From assembly GCA_900708905.1 (NCBI GenBank), contig CAADRB010000009.1, forward strand, positions 1,372,844 through 1,436,843: 64,000 nucleotides of DNA. The letters run 5' to 3'. This stretch comes from Hymenolepis diminuta. Its lineage: Eukaryota > Platyhelminthes > Cestoda > Cyclophyllidea > Hymenolepididae. Below are positions 1 through 13,165 of the stretch, one piece after another (position 1 is the first letter of the stretch; each line of letters begins with the position of its first letter). Under the pieces are notes generated by a model. The model had not been told where the DNA came from. It saw only the letters and a program-made list of their open reading frames with translations, and made no database searches. A program made the translations under genes and the position numbers.

Positions 1-3000
1 TAGAATATCATGAAATTTTAAGAGCTGTCTTTTGAAGGTTAGTATTAACTGGAAAAAAGGTGACTGTAATAAAACTAGCGCCATCTATGTGTTAGGCCCG
101 GGACTTTTCAGCCCATGTGTTAATAGAGCTCGCTCAACTTCTGGAAGAAAAATGAAGTGAAGTTACAAGACTGACCATTGTAATTAAGCAATCTGTTAAA
201 AAAATACTGAATTTAATGGACAAGAATTCGATCAGTAATCTATGAGAATGAATTATAGAATTTCAGTTTTGCTTTTATGCTTTGCTACTGATTTTATTAA
301 TAAAATAATTTGATATTTGACTAAAATTGTTCCCAATTTAACCTCTATTTAGTATTGAATTTGTAGCTTTAATCATTTCTTTATTTTGCATAAAAGCAGC
401 AATCTACATGTAAATATTCTCCACGTGGTCCAAATTAAAATTATATATTAATATAATAATAAGGTTGTCCTTAACATCATACTATGTCTTTTGGGTAGCT
501 AGATAGCACACACATTATTTTAATCAATTTTGTTAACTAAATATAATGTTATAATATGAATTGAAAGTGCATAAATGTACTTATTTGGATTGTGGGCAGA
601 ATTTATAATATAGTAAAAAAATGGAAAATTTTTTAAATATTACATTCTTTGGAAAGCGCGATTCGGAAAGAATCAAACTCACATAATAAAAATATTGTCC
701 TGGAGTGAATAGACAACATCCCACAGTTAATCTATTTACTTTCTTGTTGGAAGAACTTGTTGCCGGTATGGAAAAAATTTGAAAATTTAACTGCTACCTA
801 TCTGGCAGTAGTTTATTTTAGATAAATCCTCATCAAGACGGGCCGCAAATATTCGTTCCTATGATTTCTTCTGGCATTACTACACTTTGGTCTTCTGTAT
901 TAAATTCAAGTTAGGAGCTAAAAATAGTATCATCGCAATTTAAGTAAAGGGGAAATCACAAAACCTTTTGAAATCGTGGTCACATTTGAATAGATACTTT
1001 TCAATTTTTTCACAAGAAAGTTAAAATTGCATGATGCTTGGGAAATGCACTGACCACTCCGTCACTTAATTCTCTAAAACTTGCCAAATATTTACAAAAA
1101 TTGATAATAACACCTGAATGGGGTAGAGGGATGGTCCCGGAAATCCCGGATAAGATCGTTTTCTGCCACCTCCCCCACCTTGCTGATTAGAATTGACCAA
1201 TGAACGTAAAGCAATGACCATCGATTTCGTGATCTATGAATTCAAAAATATGCGTTCTGATCAACGCCATGCCGACACAGAACTGACATAAATTTTATAT
1301 ACACTACATTGTTTTAATCTGTCCGTTTCTGATTTAAGAGGGACAGTTTCATCTCATTATTCATGATATCAGTCTCCTTACATTTATTTGTAAATGGCTT
1401 ATCTTAAACAACACTCCACCTACGTTTGTTTGTGCGAGACTTTGAAAACACTAAAGTTCACTGAAAATTAAAGGAAAATAACATAGTCAACACGTCTATC
1501 TTAAAATTGCGATGAAAAATACTGAGTAACATTGAGTATATGAGGGTTTCACTTGACTGCGTTTGCTCGAAATTTAGGAGGAGGCAAAGTTCATTATTTC
1601 CAACACCCCAAACAGAATTCATACAAATCAACTAACAAACATTTTATTTTTCCTCTTTTACAGGAACTGAGGTAGAAGTCTATTACTAACTAATTAGGCA
1701 GCCAATCAGTTCATGATCCACAGCTATCTACAAACAGTTGTACTTTCTTAATTAGAAGATGAGGCCGTCGCTTGTGTTACTGGATTCTTTCACCTAGGTC
1801 CGAGTAACTGTGGGCGTGGTGTACTTAGCAATATTGCAGTGGCAGCCTACGATCATATTACTGTTTATGTAACGACATACATGAACTTTCTTCTATATTT
1901 CGGTAACAGTGTCTAATTTTATTTTGTACCTTCAGAATATCCATAAGTCTTGGCTGGGATTGTAATGTTTCGTATTATCACGGATTTCAATACTGGTTAT
2001 AAGGTGGATATTGCGTATTTTTATTCTCCACAATATTCTCCCCATCTCTAAGCAGGTATTTTTTATAGTAGTCTGAATAAATGAAAAAGAGCTAAGAATG
2101 GTAAAATAACAATCACGGCGACATTATGGAACATTATCAACTTTTTAAGCAATAGGGAGTGAATTCTGTAAATATATACAATTTCAAGATTGCCTACTCA
2201 GGTGAATAGGATGATAGGTCATTTAATAAATGCATAATTCTATAAGAAAAATAAGACTTTAGCTGTATTTTGTGAGGCAGTTAAAGTTTAATTTCAAAAT
2301 ATCACGGTTAAGAAAAAAAATGAGAAATTCAATTTGAGCGGGGAATCGGTTATTGGAAGAAGGTTATTAATTATTCCTTGACAATCAGGGTAGTTAAAAG
2401 GAACAAAGTAGTCTATCTGACTCAAGAGAAACAATTAAAATAAACTAAATTAAGCTGAAAAATCAATGATAAACATTAAATTTAAGGGATCGATGCCGTC
2501 CAGTTATGTGGACGGCCAACCAAAATGGTTTTGCTGTATTTTGAACTGTACATAATGCCAGATTGATATGTTTGAATTTTACCTTTACTGAGCAGTACTG
2601 AGTTTATCGGAGTACAAAAGATGAAACATATGAAGTGATTAAATTTTTCACAAGAATATATCAAACACAATAAATACAATAGAAATACAATGTAATGATG
2701 ATAGAATCGCTCACAAGAATGCGTTGAAGGCAAGAATTACCCACAGATACTCTCCGAATACACAAGTTCAGCGGGGATTATACACATAGGGTTTTATTTA
2801 CTTTATACAAGTATTTATATGGATAATGGAAGGAAGTCACTATGACGAATAAGAATGTGATGAATGGATCATCATAGTGACCTATATCGAACATATTTGG
2901 TAAATGTTAACATGTCAAAATATGGGAAAATAAATATGACTATATTTTGACAATTTTGGCATAAAGGACAACATGTGATTAAGTCGGCAGTAAGAAAATG

Positions 3001-5510
3001 AAATAAATCATCACGGACTACTTCTGGTCAACAAGGTAGGGAAGATAGAATGCGTATTTCTCATCAGATCGACTGGGAATATATAAATTCTACCGCTTCT
3101 CTTGATGGAAATAGGTAGGATTGCAATCACATACCTTTCTTACTTATTCAACAATTTCTATGAATAAGGTGGTGAGGTAAAGTTAATATGCACCGAGTAA
3201 TAAATGAGATCCCATTGAGGTATAAACGACGTCACTATCGGTTGAAAGCTATCACAATTATTAATTTACATTAACCGTCTGAGTTTGGTACTTAAAGTTA
3301 ATGTCTATTTTGTCATGGTAAAACTACTTAGGCACTGATTCCAAGCCCTTTTATGCAAATTTCAAGAAATGGATGACAATTTCTATTGAATTGTAACTTA
3401 CCAAGTATCAGATATCTAAGTAACCTCAATTAAAAGATCTGTCGCCCAATCTTTGCTGAAACCTAGTTCCATCTTTTACATATTTATTTTTATTTGGGAA
3501 GATCTATAATAATTTGGCATATACTTGACTAACTGCAAGTCAAAAAGAATGGATGGTGTAACTTCCACATCTTGGATTAAGGAGTCGTTTGTCGGTATAC
3601 GGTAGAAAAAGTTTCTAGTAGTCAAAACGGCAGAATAATACAAGCTTATGTGTTTAAATATATCAAAGCAAACAGGAGTTTACTTTAGGTGAACCCTAAT
3701 TACAAGAATATATAACTTTTCATTAGAATCCAAATTTATTCAGGGAAATAACAAATTTAACTCACCAAAAATAGTTGGACAAATTTACTGTTTTTTCGAG
3801 GATTAATTTCATTCGTATCATTTATTGGTTTGAATTACAGTAATTGAATTAATCATTGACGAATAAATGTTCCATTAATGCTATTTACGACTAATTGATT
3901 ATTAGGTAAAGTTTTTGTGCTCGTTCTTATTTTACCGACTGGCATGTTTCTTAAAGATAACTCAGTTGGAGATGTTTTTCACATTATTGCCTTATTACGC
4001 ACTTTCAAATTTAGCTTGATTGGGATTGCAAAAGGTGAGGTGTTTATGCAAAATATGATCCAGATCAGATAAATAAATCTCTTTCAAGGGCTGTACAGTA
4101 AGATAATTTAGCTCCATATGCAGGTCCGTCAGACAAACTGTGTTGCTTCGAATTCTTTAATTTATCTCAAAATCCAGGAAAAAAATTTGTTTTCCCATTT
4201 GCTAATATTAATTTAATTATATTTTTTAAACTAATTCAAATGTTTTGAAAGTGTTCAATCAGAAATTGTACTAGGTATCGATTTTGAAGCACAAAGCCTT
4301 GGACCCATTTGCATTTTAATAACTTCCATCGATTCAAATTTGTCTGATTGCAGGAGAAAGCATACACCAAAACTAACTAAAGTTAAAAAAATTGACGGTG
4401 GCGTTACCTCATCTGTACAGTTAAAGATGTTTCTCGGAATTTGCTAGCGAAATTTTTCCCTTCTAATGACATAATTAGCATAAGGAAATAATTTATAACA
4501 TCACTAGCAAGATTTCACTCAAGGGGAACTCTTATACTAAGATCACATTTCTTTACCAGTATCACTGAACGACTTTCTATAGCACTCTCAGCTAACATTA
4601 AATTAACTTTCATTGACTTCTTACTACTCCAGTAGAATTGAAAAATGAAAGAAGCAGTAGTTGCTATCCAAGTTCAAAAAGGTTCGTTAAATTATAGAAC
4701 CGATATTTTCAAATTCTCTCCTTTCTTTAACCAATAAAAATTCTATTACCGGCCTTAACATTCATTTTTTACTCGTATCGATGATAGGATGCTTAGCTGG
4801 TCTATACTTGGACAGATGGACATACAATCTAAATTATTGGAGCATTAGAACCAAATTTTCAATTAATTTAGCTGAGTGGCTCATTTTAGTAACATTCAGA
4901 CATCTATTAAAACAGGATTACATTTAAAAGCTTTATATTTTACCAAAATTCCCTACCCTCAGTTTAAATAAAAATGATGTTGCTTGCATGGGTCAGAGTT
5001 TCAAAATTTATATTTATCAGGCGCAAATCTGCACCCGATTATCAAGTACGAAGTAGAATTAACTTTTTATAGTATCGTTTTATTTGTAGTCGCGAAAATA
5101 CTGTAGCACCTAATTAAAATAAATTTGAATTCAATAATTTTTACCCAGTATATATAATTTATCAGTAATAATTGAATTTTGACTATTTGATAAATAATTA
5201 TTTTAACCTCAATGTAAAAAGCAAATTTAAACACTATTATAGCATATTTATCTTTTGAAAATTTCACCATAGCTGTGAGATTTGGCGTTTTTCTAAGCAG
5301 AAATCATTAGTATATGAGATAAAATAAAAGAGCTATTGATGCACTCTCCTGCTTTCTCTTGAACAGATCTGGCTCTTCTCTTCTGTTCCTATTAGCAAGG
5401 TCCTACATCCATGTCCTCCAGTTAACATTCATTTACAGCGATCAATCCAACTCCCACTCTCATTACTATCTCTGACCTTCACGTATCCCTTGGCAAAATA
5501 ATATTACCCC
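1..5510. other. Gene-free AT-rich stretch
   Basis: I see no exon, RNA gene or clear repeat copy here. The sequence is AT-rich with short reading frames only. A slightly GC-richer patch near 1650-1870 has no second copy that I could spot and no open frame of interest. It is best read as intergenic or intronic DNA. Confidence 0.5.
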
Positions 5511-5516
5511 TTTATT
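5511..5516 (-). promoter_or_regulatory. Candidate polyadenylation signal AATAAA
   Basis: The plus strand reads tttatt, so the minus strand carries the canonical AATAAA hexamer about 100 bases after the stop codon of the candidate terminal exon at 5618-5754. The spacing suits a 3' UTR. The hexamer is frequent by chance in AT-rich DNA, so it only supports the exon call modestly. Confidence 0.3.
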
Positions 5517-5617
5517 CTAAAAGATAGTATAAATTACACTAATCGGTCAAACAAAAGCATATCTATAACTGTGAGAAATTAGTGTAAGGAAAGGACAGTG
5601 ATATTCCGTCAATGTAA

Positions 5618-5754
5618 TTAGAGGTCTTTACGTCTTCCTTTCTCAGCTCGGAAGTGTACGTTGTCTTCGCCAGCATAAAGGTCATAAGAGCAACTTCCGC
5701 GATGTCTTAATCTGTTGTAGCCATTGCTTTGAGTAAGCTCTCTTTTTAGTTCTC
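5618..5754 (-). CDS. Candidate terminal exon, basic C-terminal tail, unknown protein
   Basis: On the minus strand a good splice acceptor (pyrimidine-rich, ending TTACCAG, just above 5754) opens a reading frame of 44 codons and a TAA stop. Two bases lead the first full codon. The peptide is hydrophilic and basic: it begins ELKRELTQSNGYNR, has a central CSYDLYAGEDNVHFR and ends AEKGRRKDL. Base composition is clearly richer in GC than the surroundings, and an AATAAA lies about 100 bases downstream. The two leading bases (GA) complete a glycine codon if spliced to a donor at the end of the frame at 8832-9032, so both may belong to one gene across a 3-kb intron. I do not recognise the protein. It could also be a chance frame, as no homology search is available. 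Confidence 0.33.
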
Positions 5755-8700
5755 CTGGTAAGCTAAAGAGACTTTAAAATAGGAAATCTACGGAGACTTT
5801 TCGTAAGAGCTTAAAGGCAAAAGTCTTTTTCGCTAAAGCTTGACCGTTGGACTTTCTAGAGGAATCTGCTGAGCTGGTTTTTCACGCGACATTGCCCAAC
5901 GAGAGCGTAATCATATGATTAGCATTCTCACAGTCCCCTCTACACATCCTTTTTGCTGATTTTCATCAAACAACATTTTGTTTTAATTTCTATAGCAATC
6001 TTTCACTATGTAGCTCTACATTTGGTAAATCTATATATTTGGTCTTTGCGTCAAACTAATGATATTTTTTCTTACTTAAAAATGTTAGATCTACTTCGTT
6101 TGATCTTTTGTGTTTTTGGAATGAAAGCTTGCTCACAACCATTTTCCGGGATACAGAATGACAAATGAAGTACACAGATTCTGGTCTACGAATTTCTCTG
6201 ACTGATTTTAATTAAATCTAACATGCATGAATGGAAGCATGCTCTCAAGAGTTCCAAAAAGGAAAAAAATTGTTGAAACATTTCAATTATTTTTTCTCTG
6301 GAATAATTTCACACTTTGTTTTTGGGTGGAAATTCTTCTACTCAATTTTCTCGAACTGGCGTTATCAAATTATTTATTTTAAAAAGTTGACAACGTTGAC
6401 GCCTAATATTATTAGCCTCCTAATTGAATAACTAATTGCTTGAACCCGCATAACGGAATTGATCTTTTCTGATTTATGAAAAATATTAATCAAACATCTT
6501 CTCTTTCTCCCTTTTTTCGTTTAACCTCTCTTGATAATTAGAATAAATATTATTATTTCAATTTCTATTTCTGAGTAAAAACTGTCGGAATGGTTTGTCC
6601 TTTTCCGAGTTCATTTAAAATGACGATTGCCATTTGCTTAAGTATGATGCCCAAAATTTAACATATCTTTTCTCTGTTACAAAAGAACTAACTGACACCA
6701 GTAATTGGTAGTATATGGTAGCTAATGTCATTATTGCCTGCAGTAATGAAGGAAAATTTTTTAATTTTGAGACTTGATTTTTGGACTTCAGTTATACAAT
6801 AGTTACTAGATGGGCACTCCACGTTCCAAAATTCAAACTTCACAATTCACTTTCGAGATTGTAGCAAATGCTTGTCTACGATGTCCTGTGCTTATTGACC
6901 AGTATTATTTAATCAAAAGGGCTGGTCCTGCCGCTCAAACTAATTGAGAAGACAAATGATTTTGTATGACATTCTGAAGTTTAATATTTTTCCTAGCAGA
7001 TATGATTTAGTTAAAAATGCTAAATTAGCAGACGTCCTCAAGCTCTATTCAACCAAAAATAACTTAGGTGGTTATTTCGACTTTCAGTCCAAATACTTGA
7101 GAGAGTCGTTTAACTCATATGAGTGACTAAAACTTATTTCGCGATGATTATTGTAAGAATCGGATTATGTGACATTGTGAGATAAATCCAGAAATTGACA
7201 AACTTACAAAATTACAATTATATATCTTCATGCAAATGTCTTTTGGAATTAAGATAAACGGAGAGGCCGGGTTTTTTGCCTAGGCCCAAAATCTGGGCAT
7301 TTGTTCGTCACAATTAATCAGTTTTTGTGTGTAGTAGGTGTAGATATTAATCTTATCCTAAGCACAAATATGAGGGTATATTAAGTGCTGTGATATTCGG
7401 GCTCTCATTATTGAACTACATCATAAAATTTCTTTGAGAAACGGCGTGATTGATTTTCCCTTGTTGTGAAGTACGTCCCGTTTATCTATCTATAAATTGT
7501 AATTGACACAGAACGACGTGATCCGGTGTGTTCAGTTTGGTTATTCCCGATCTTTTTTATATAACTTCTAAAACGTTATAAGTGTCATAAGCCAACATTT
7601 CATAAACATGCAGTTTCAGACATGAGCCTTTTCTTTTATCAAATGAATTAGACACAGTTTGTAAAGTATATAATTATGAATGAAAAGAAAACCAACACCC
7701 TGTACAGTTTTTAATATACTCTTGATATCGTCAAATACCTCAAGACAAAGGTGTAAGTTTTACAAATTAAGCTCTTGAACGGCTCGAATTCTTAAGATCT
7801 AAGTCTTCGGATATCGCTGTGTTCTCTCTATAGTAAATATGATATTTATCGTCTAAAATCGTTAATAGGAAAATTCGCTAATAATACTCTCTTGATTAAA
7901 AGAATCGATTAAGTTGATTAAGTGTGGATTTTTCTAGCAAACAAAATGGCTTCAAAATAATCAAGTTTAATGCAATTCGAAATCAAATTTATGAGAATAA
8001 TATTCTTCTGGAATCATCTTATCCTAAAGGAAGGATCACGGATTTTCAACAATCAGCTAGAAAAGGCTAAAACTGCTGAAATGCAATGAAATTTTAACAG
8101 TTTCATGATGCAATTATTTTCTTATGGCGAGGAAGTAGGAGGATGGACTTCAAAATTTGTAAAAATATTCATGTAAAACCTGAAGACATCTTTTATTGAA
8201 GCAAGACACGTTCAATGTATGAAACGCAAGAATTATACTTATTCCGTATACCCAAGTCCTTCCTTTTTTCCTAGCGATTTGCATTCAAGAAACGCTTCAT
8301 TTATTTTAAAAAGCATAATATTCAAAATAAAATTACTAAGAAACTTTTCACTATAAGGAAATAGTAACAGGTTATCGCACATTTACTACCATATGCCGAC
8401 TCAAATATAGAAAAAGTGATTTGATAAAAATAGATTTAATAAACTGAAAATAGGATGAAATCAGATTTATGATACATCACTCTATTATGAGTTTTAAGTT
8501 TAAGTTGAATGAGAAGCAAAAAATAGATACCTGAGAGAAATTTAAGTTCAAGCATGTACTAGTCGAATAAATATATTTATTGAAGCAAAATATAGAACAA
8601 TAATGTATTCCTCATTGATCCTAATGTCACATGAATATAAATATGTATTTTATAATTAATTAATTTAAATAATAAAAAAATAAAACGTAAAGTGTTTTTT

Positions 8701-8819
8701 CAATATTATCTATTCGATACAGCTTACTATATTACTTTCATCAACAATTTCTCATGATCCCTATTTGAATCCAAAAGAATTCATTTTCATTTAAACGGTA
8801 ATTTTAAAATACATTTTTG

Positions 8820-9032
8820 TTATTTTAATATACCCAAAACTCCGTGTGAATCATAATCGATGCCTTCGATTTTTCTTCCTTCCTTGAAACTTTGAATTCT
8901 ACGGGTGTGAAAAGTAAAGTCTGGTTTCATCACGGTGCCAGAGTAGATAATATCCAAAGTCGACATAAGAAGTGGCTCTAAAAGCCTGTGAAAGGTATCA
9001 TCTGGTGACCAACTGTGTGTAGATCCGGCCAT
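8820..9032 (-). CDS. Candidate first exon or small ORF, unknown protein
   Basis: A minus-strand frame of 70 codons starts with ATG (MAGSTHSWSPDDTFHRLLEP) and continues through a mixed-composition peptide (GTVMKPDFTFHTRRIQSF, then EGRKIEGIDYDSHGVLG). Stop codons lie just upstream of the ATG, so this could be the true start. The balanced residue composition differs from the Phe/Lys/Ile-rich junk frames of this window. Near its end, GGGTATAT offers a weak GT donor after VL (exon end about 8832), which leaves one base and is in phase with the acceptor at 5754. Without splicing, it ends at TAA after ILK. I recognise no family; the gene may have further exons upstream. Confidence 0.35.
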   Translation of the reverse strand: MAGSTHSWSPDDTFHRLLEPLLMSTLDIIYSGTVMKPDFTFHTRRIQSFKEGRKIEGIDYDSHGVLGILK

Positions 9033-9889
9033 AAAATCTTATCCACCCACCCACTTCAGTTATCACACTCTGTCTATTCACTCACCCTCCTACATGTTGT
9101 TCAGATGCAAACACATATATGTTGAGAGATGAGATGCGTCTTGCGGTGTATATGGAAATGCGATCAGACACAATAAACAAGAGACATTAGGATTTACGAG
9201 GACATTAGGAGACGACTGTGAAGATAAAGCAGTCTCGGAGTGGTGAGGGGATGGTCATAAATGATCCGTTAAGCAACGCATCGAGTTTCTGTGAATGAAT
9301 ACTAGAAAGATATATTCCCCAATAAGACTGGCAAGCATTATGAAAACACCATAACATCTTAAACAGAGGTCGAGTGAATGTTAAACGTGCACTCCTTTAC
9401 CGTTTTTAGGATTTATGGAAGACGAGTAGATTTGAATAGTCAACCACCATATTTTTAACAATTTCTCTAACTGATTTTGCTCCTGGTCTTGTGCATCCTA
9501 GCTTAAATGTGGTACAAAGAGCGCGTCCTAATCATGCTGAAAGACGCTTGTATTTTAAAAATAAACCTTTTGTACAAGTCCCTATTGCTTTTAATTTCTA
9601 TCGCTAATAAAATTTTTCCTATAAAAGCGTTAAATATACTTTAGAAATAATTTGAGACTGTAACTCTGAAACATGAGTGTTTTATAGGAAACCAGTAAAT
9701 GGGAGATATGGGCAAAGTGATCTAGGTAAAAATCTATTTTAAGATAACTTATTGACATGCAAGGTAAAATATAAAAGGGCATAAGTGTCTATAAGATTAG
9801 GTAAGGGCAAGAAATATAAAATGGTACGCTAGTAAATGGGAGTAACTTTCTTGCTGCATTAACTACGCTCATCTCAAGCATCACAGAAA
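9033..9889. other. Non-coding stretch
   Basis: Nothing recognisable. The part just upstream of the candidate start at 9032 is mildly GC-richer and could hold a 5' UTR or promoter, but I see no convincing TATA box or other element. Confidence 0.3.
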
Positions 9890-10010
9890 TTTGGTTGAGC
9901 ATATCTCAGATCCAAGTTTCTCATTGGTCCACTGTACGGCCATGTTGGTCAAGTGTTGTTAAGTGCTTCTCTATTTGGCTAGTGAGAACGCTCGCTTAGC
10001 CTACTTAGGC
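9890..10010 (+). repeat. Dispersed repeat family F, copy 1
   Basis: This stretch shares a diverged core with 53850-53935 in the same orientation: both have a GTTTC..CATTGGTCCACT block, then TACG, a CATG, TGCTTC, TATTTGGC or CATTTGGC, and end near a common CTAC. Copy 1 carries about 14 extra bases between CATG and TGCTTC. It looks like an old interspersed repeat. The borders are approximate and the element class is unknown. Confidence 0.45.
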
Positions 10011-11195
10011 TTGTGGATGCAGATAGTTTGGCATATTTGGTTTAACTATTCTGTACTACTAAAAATCGGTTGGATGTGAGGTAATCCAAATAGGTATTGC
10101 TATCAAATTTCGTATATATTCTCTGTTCTGGGAAGGGAGGGGGTAGTAAAGGCAATAAGACACATTGATATTAATCCACTTTAAATTTAGAACTACTTTG
10201 AACATAATGAATAGAATATCAACTTACTGCACATGCTATGCGCCGTCATTTGTACTGCAATAAACTTTTGATCAATTATTTTCACCCAAAATGACGCTTA
10301 ACCTAATAAAATTTATGAAGTTATTATTGCAAATGAATAAAATTTGAGAAAAATAGCAAGAACGGAGTTATCATATTATAAGTGAGAGAAACTACCTGCA
10401 CTTAAAATTTAATAAAGTTCATGATAAAATGGAATGATGTAGAATTATTCCAATATCAAAATTTTGTATTCACCAAAAACTGCTACCGCCTGTAGAACAA
10501 ATAGGTGTGGATGAGTTCCCATAATGGCAACTAATGTGTTTGAAGAAGTTCTGATGTACCTATCTCTTACTATTCTTGGACCTGAGGAACAAAGGATTTA
10601 CTTATAAATATATGATTAAGATACTGCAAATCAGCTGAGAGCCAGCACAGAAGTTGGATAATAATGTGGTACATAAGTGTAATGTATTGAGAAATACTCA
10701 TAACGATCCGGAGAGCATATGTTTAGACGTCATGACAACTTGGTTTGTTATGACAAGTTACAGTTGAGTTTGTAGGTAAACATCATAATATAAACAACTG
10801 ACAAATTATACGCGAGAGTGCTAGAAAGCCTAATCGAATATTTTCTGTTCATTCGAAAGAAACTCACAAACTTCATCCTTTGTGCACTAAATTATCAATC
10901 TGTTATCAATTATCTGAATATGTAAGACTGTCCTTGAAGAATCTATCATCATAATTACTGACCAATCAGGTAATCAGTCATTTATTATATATTCAATTAT
11001 ATATAAGTAATTTTATTTTGTCAGTAAAAGTCGCCGTTTGATCTAAAAGTCTCAACTCTTCTTCTTTCTGAGATTTGAGTAGTGAGTAGCTTTAAAAAGG
11101 ACAACCAATCTGTAATGAAACTTAGTTATCCGTTAAATGAAGTGTTGCGTTCTACGTTACCCTCAAGAGTAGTAGTAGCTAACTGAAATTCAGAG
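10011..11195. other. Non-coding stretch
   Basis: No exon, RNA gene or repeat copy could be identified. There are only short AT-rich frames and a homopurine patch near 10130-10145. Confidence 0.3.
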
Positions 11196-11423
11196 CTAGA
11201 GAGAAAGAACGCGTTTGGAATGCAGGTAGTCAGTCTTTGTCATCAAAACCAATAAAACAGCAAGAATCAGAGTCATGCATTCAGAAGTGGGGAGAGTAGA
11301 GCAGCAGCATATCTGAGAAACCAAATAATCATCAGCATATGTGGAAACAGGATTGTATGGGGTAGTGAAGGGGATAAATTTGAATAGACTCTGAGGGGGC
11401 CATAAATTAACGTAAAAATACAA
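11196..11423 (-). mobile_element. Possible non-LTR retrotransposon RT fragment
   Basis: The minus strand holds a 75-codon frame with the short motif NPVSTYADDYL preceded by a hydrophobic run (SLFKFIPF). This resembles the catalytic YADD/FADD region of LINE reverse transcriptases, where a hydrophobic 'LLFLLFIND' type strand comes about 10 residues before the Asp pair. The residues after the motif are not convincingly RT-like, and no flanking RT blocks could be read in any frame, so this would be a short, decayed relic. The match rests on one motif and could be accidental. Confidence 0.27.
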
Positions 11424-12743
11424 ATGAGAATGTACATTATCACATCAAACTTCTCTTCTTCGTATATTTGTCATTGAAGTGGTACACAACTAGATTTGAA
11501 ATTTGAAGACAACATCTAGCCAATTGTCATTTACTAAGATTTTAGGGGTGCAAATTGGGGCCGCTTACAGTCTTTAGGTGTTTACTGAAAAGCCTAGGAT
11601 AGCTAAATTTTCATTCTAGGGAGGCTGAACAGTCAAGCATATCCTCCTAAAATTATGTTTTTGAAGTGAGACTAAATAGACATCATTCGATAAGGGACTA
11701 TTTGGGAGAATTTTATTAATAACAAAAATATCAAAAGTTGCCGACCTTTGGTTAGGTCGCTAATGGATCCAAAGTAAATGGCAGAATAGAATGCAACATT
11801 GGCAGACGGTGAGGGTCAAAGAGGTTACTACTGACTTGGCTGACTGAATCACCAATAGGTTAGTGTTTATGATCACTAACCTATCAATCACACCTGAGAT
11901 ACTTGTCATAGACTTAGAGATGATAGACTGTCCGACCACTAACTGGTCTTGAGCAAAAGCCAGCAGCAGATAAGGGATACAATAAATGAATAAATTTTAT
12001 CCATGAAAAATTAATTTAATAATTATATTGTTAATTATTTACATATATTGCGTATTTGTTGAAGTGTGCTAAATTGCAGAGTCATTGCCTTGCGAAATTT
12101 TGGAGTAAAGCCTGCCATTAGGGTAATTTCGTGTTGTTATTGAGTTCCGACTCCCGTAGGCCATTTTGGAAGGTTAATCAGATTACAATAGTAAGTAAAT
12201 CTTGAATTTTTCTTTCTGTTTGGAGAAGCGGTCCCATTAAAAATAATGTGTCTAATAAACTGTGTCTAGTCTACATTATATTTTAGAGTTGAAATCACCA
12301 CTTAACTATAAAGAGGTCATTTGTTTTTGAGTGAATTTCTATTCAATCTGTGGATAACCTTCCGCAGTAATTCAAAAAGGAAAATATAACTTGATAGAAA
12401 ATAACAGCGGGAAGTTTTCGTTATTTTTAGCCCTGACGCATTAGGGCTTAGTCTAATAGGCGTTACACCGATGAAAACAAATCGAAATATAATCAGTTTT
12501 CGATTTTATACTTAATCGATTAAAATTTAAAGTAATCAATAAAATTAATTCTTCTTAATAGTTTTTAAAAATATATTATATTAAACACTGACAACGAGAG
12601 GAATAAAGTGAATAGAGAATTATGCGTAATGCTACATTAAGGGTAGTCAGTATGTCTTTATGAAGGCACACGCCTATTAGGACGTGTTTTAGTATGTTGG
12701 AACTAGATAATAACTAACGGTTTGAAGCTAACAAATAACGACA
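11424..12743. other. Non-coding stretch
   Basis: No feature could be supported. A hairpin-like pair of CACTAACCTAT-type words occurs near 11850-11890 (TAGGTTAGTG followed by CACTAACCTA), a short inverted repeat of uncertain meaning. Confidence 0.3.
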
Positions 12744-13165
12744 TCAATAACAGTCACCACTTCGTAGCTGGCGACTGTTTGAGTAAGAGCTAGCAACAAC
12801 TGTGAAGCAGAGTTGATTAGACCAAAATGTATTCAAGGAAGCCACAACGAGTTTGAAACGAGCGACAGAGAGAGATAGAGACTGAAGCGTGCTGAGGAAG
12901 AGAAGAGATGAACTGGAGGCGTAGGAGCCGGTAGGAGCCGCGCGAGTGCATGAGCGCAGATGTGCTTTTAGGTGAAACGAGATGGTTATGGAAAAGGGGA
13001 GAAAATCGATGGGCGCGTTTAGACATGGCAGATAGAAGTCATGCTTCATAGGGACATAAAAGATGTCACTCCAACTTCGTGGACGAAGAACCGAGGTAGT
13101 GTCGTGGAGAGTGCGAATAAAAGGTAATTCTGGAAATGCATAGAGAGTTATCCTTCAAGTACTTC
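12744..13165 (+). repeat. Dispersed repeat family A, copy 1
   Basis: A GC-richer block that matches the reverse complement of 19670-20130 over its whole length. Shared landmarks in order are ATGTATTcAAggAAGCCACaAcGAG, a purine-rich GAGAGATAGAGAC-like centre, TTATGGAAA..GA.AATCGATGG, GGGACATAAA.GAT.TCACT, GGACGA.GAAACC, GCGAATAA..GTAATT and GGAATGCATAG. The two copies have diverged by point changes and small indels, so the insertions are old. Frames of 69 to 101 codons occur on the minus strand here, but their composition and the repeat status suggest they are not genes. No terminal inverted repeats or poly-A tail are obvious. The element class is unknown. Confidence 0.7.

Noticed and set aside
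12744..13049. Minus-strand frames of 101 and 69 codons
   Set aside because: They lie within repeat family A, and the other copy does not preserve the frames.
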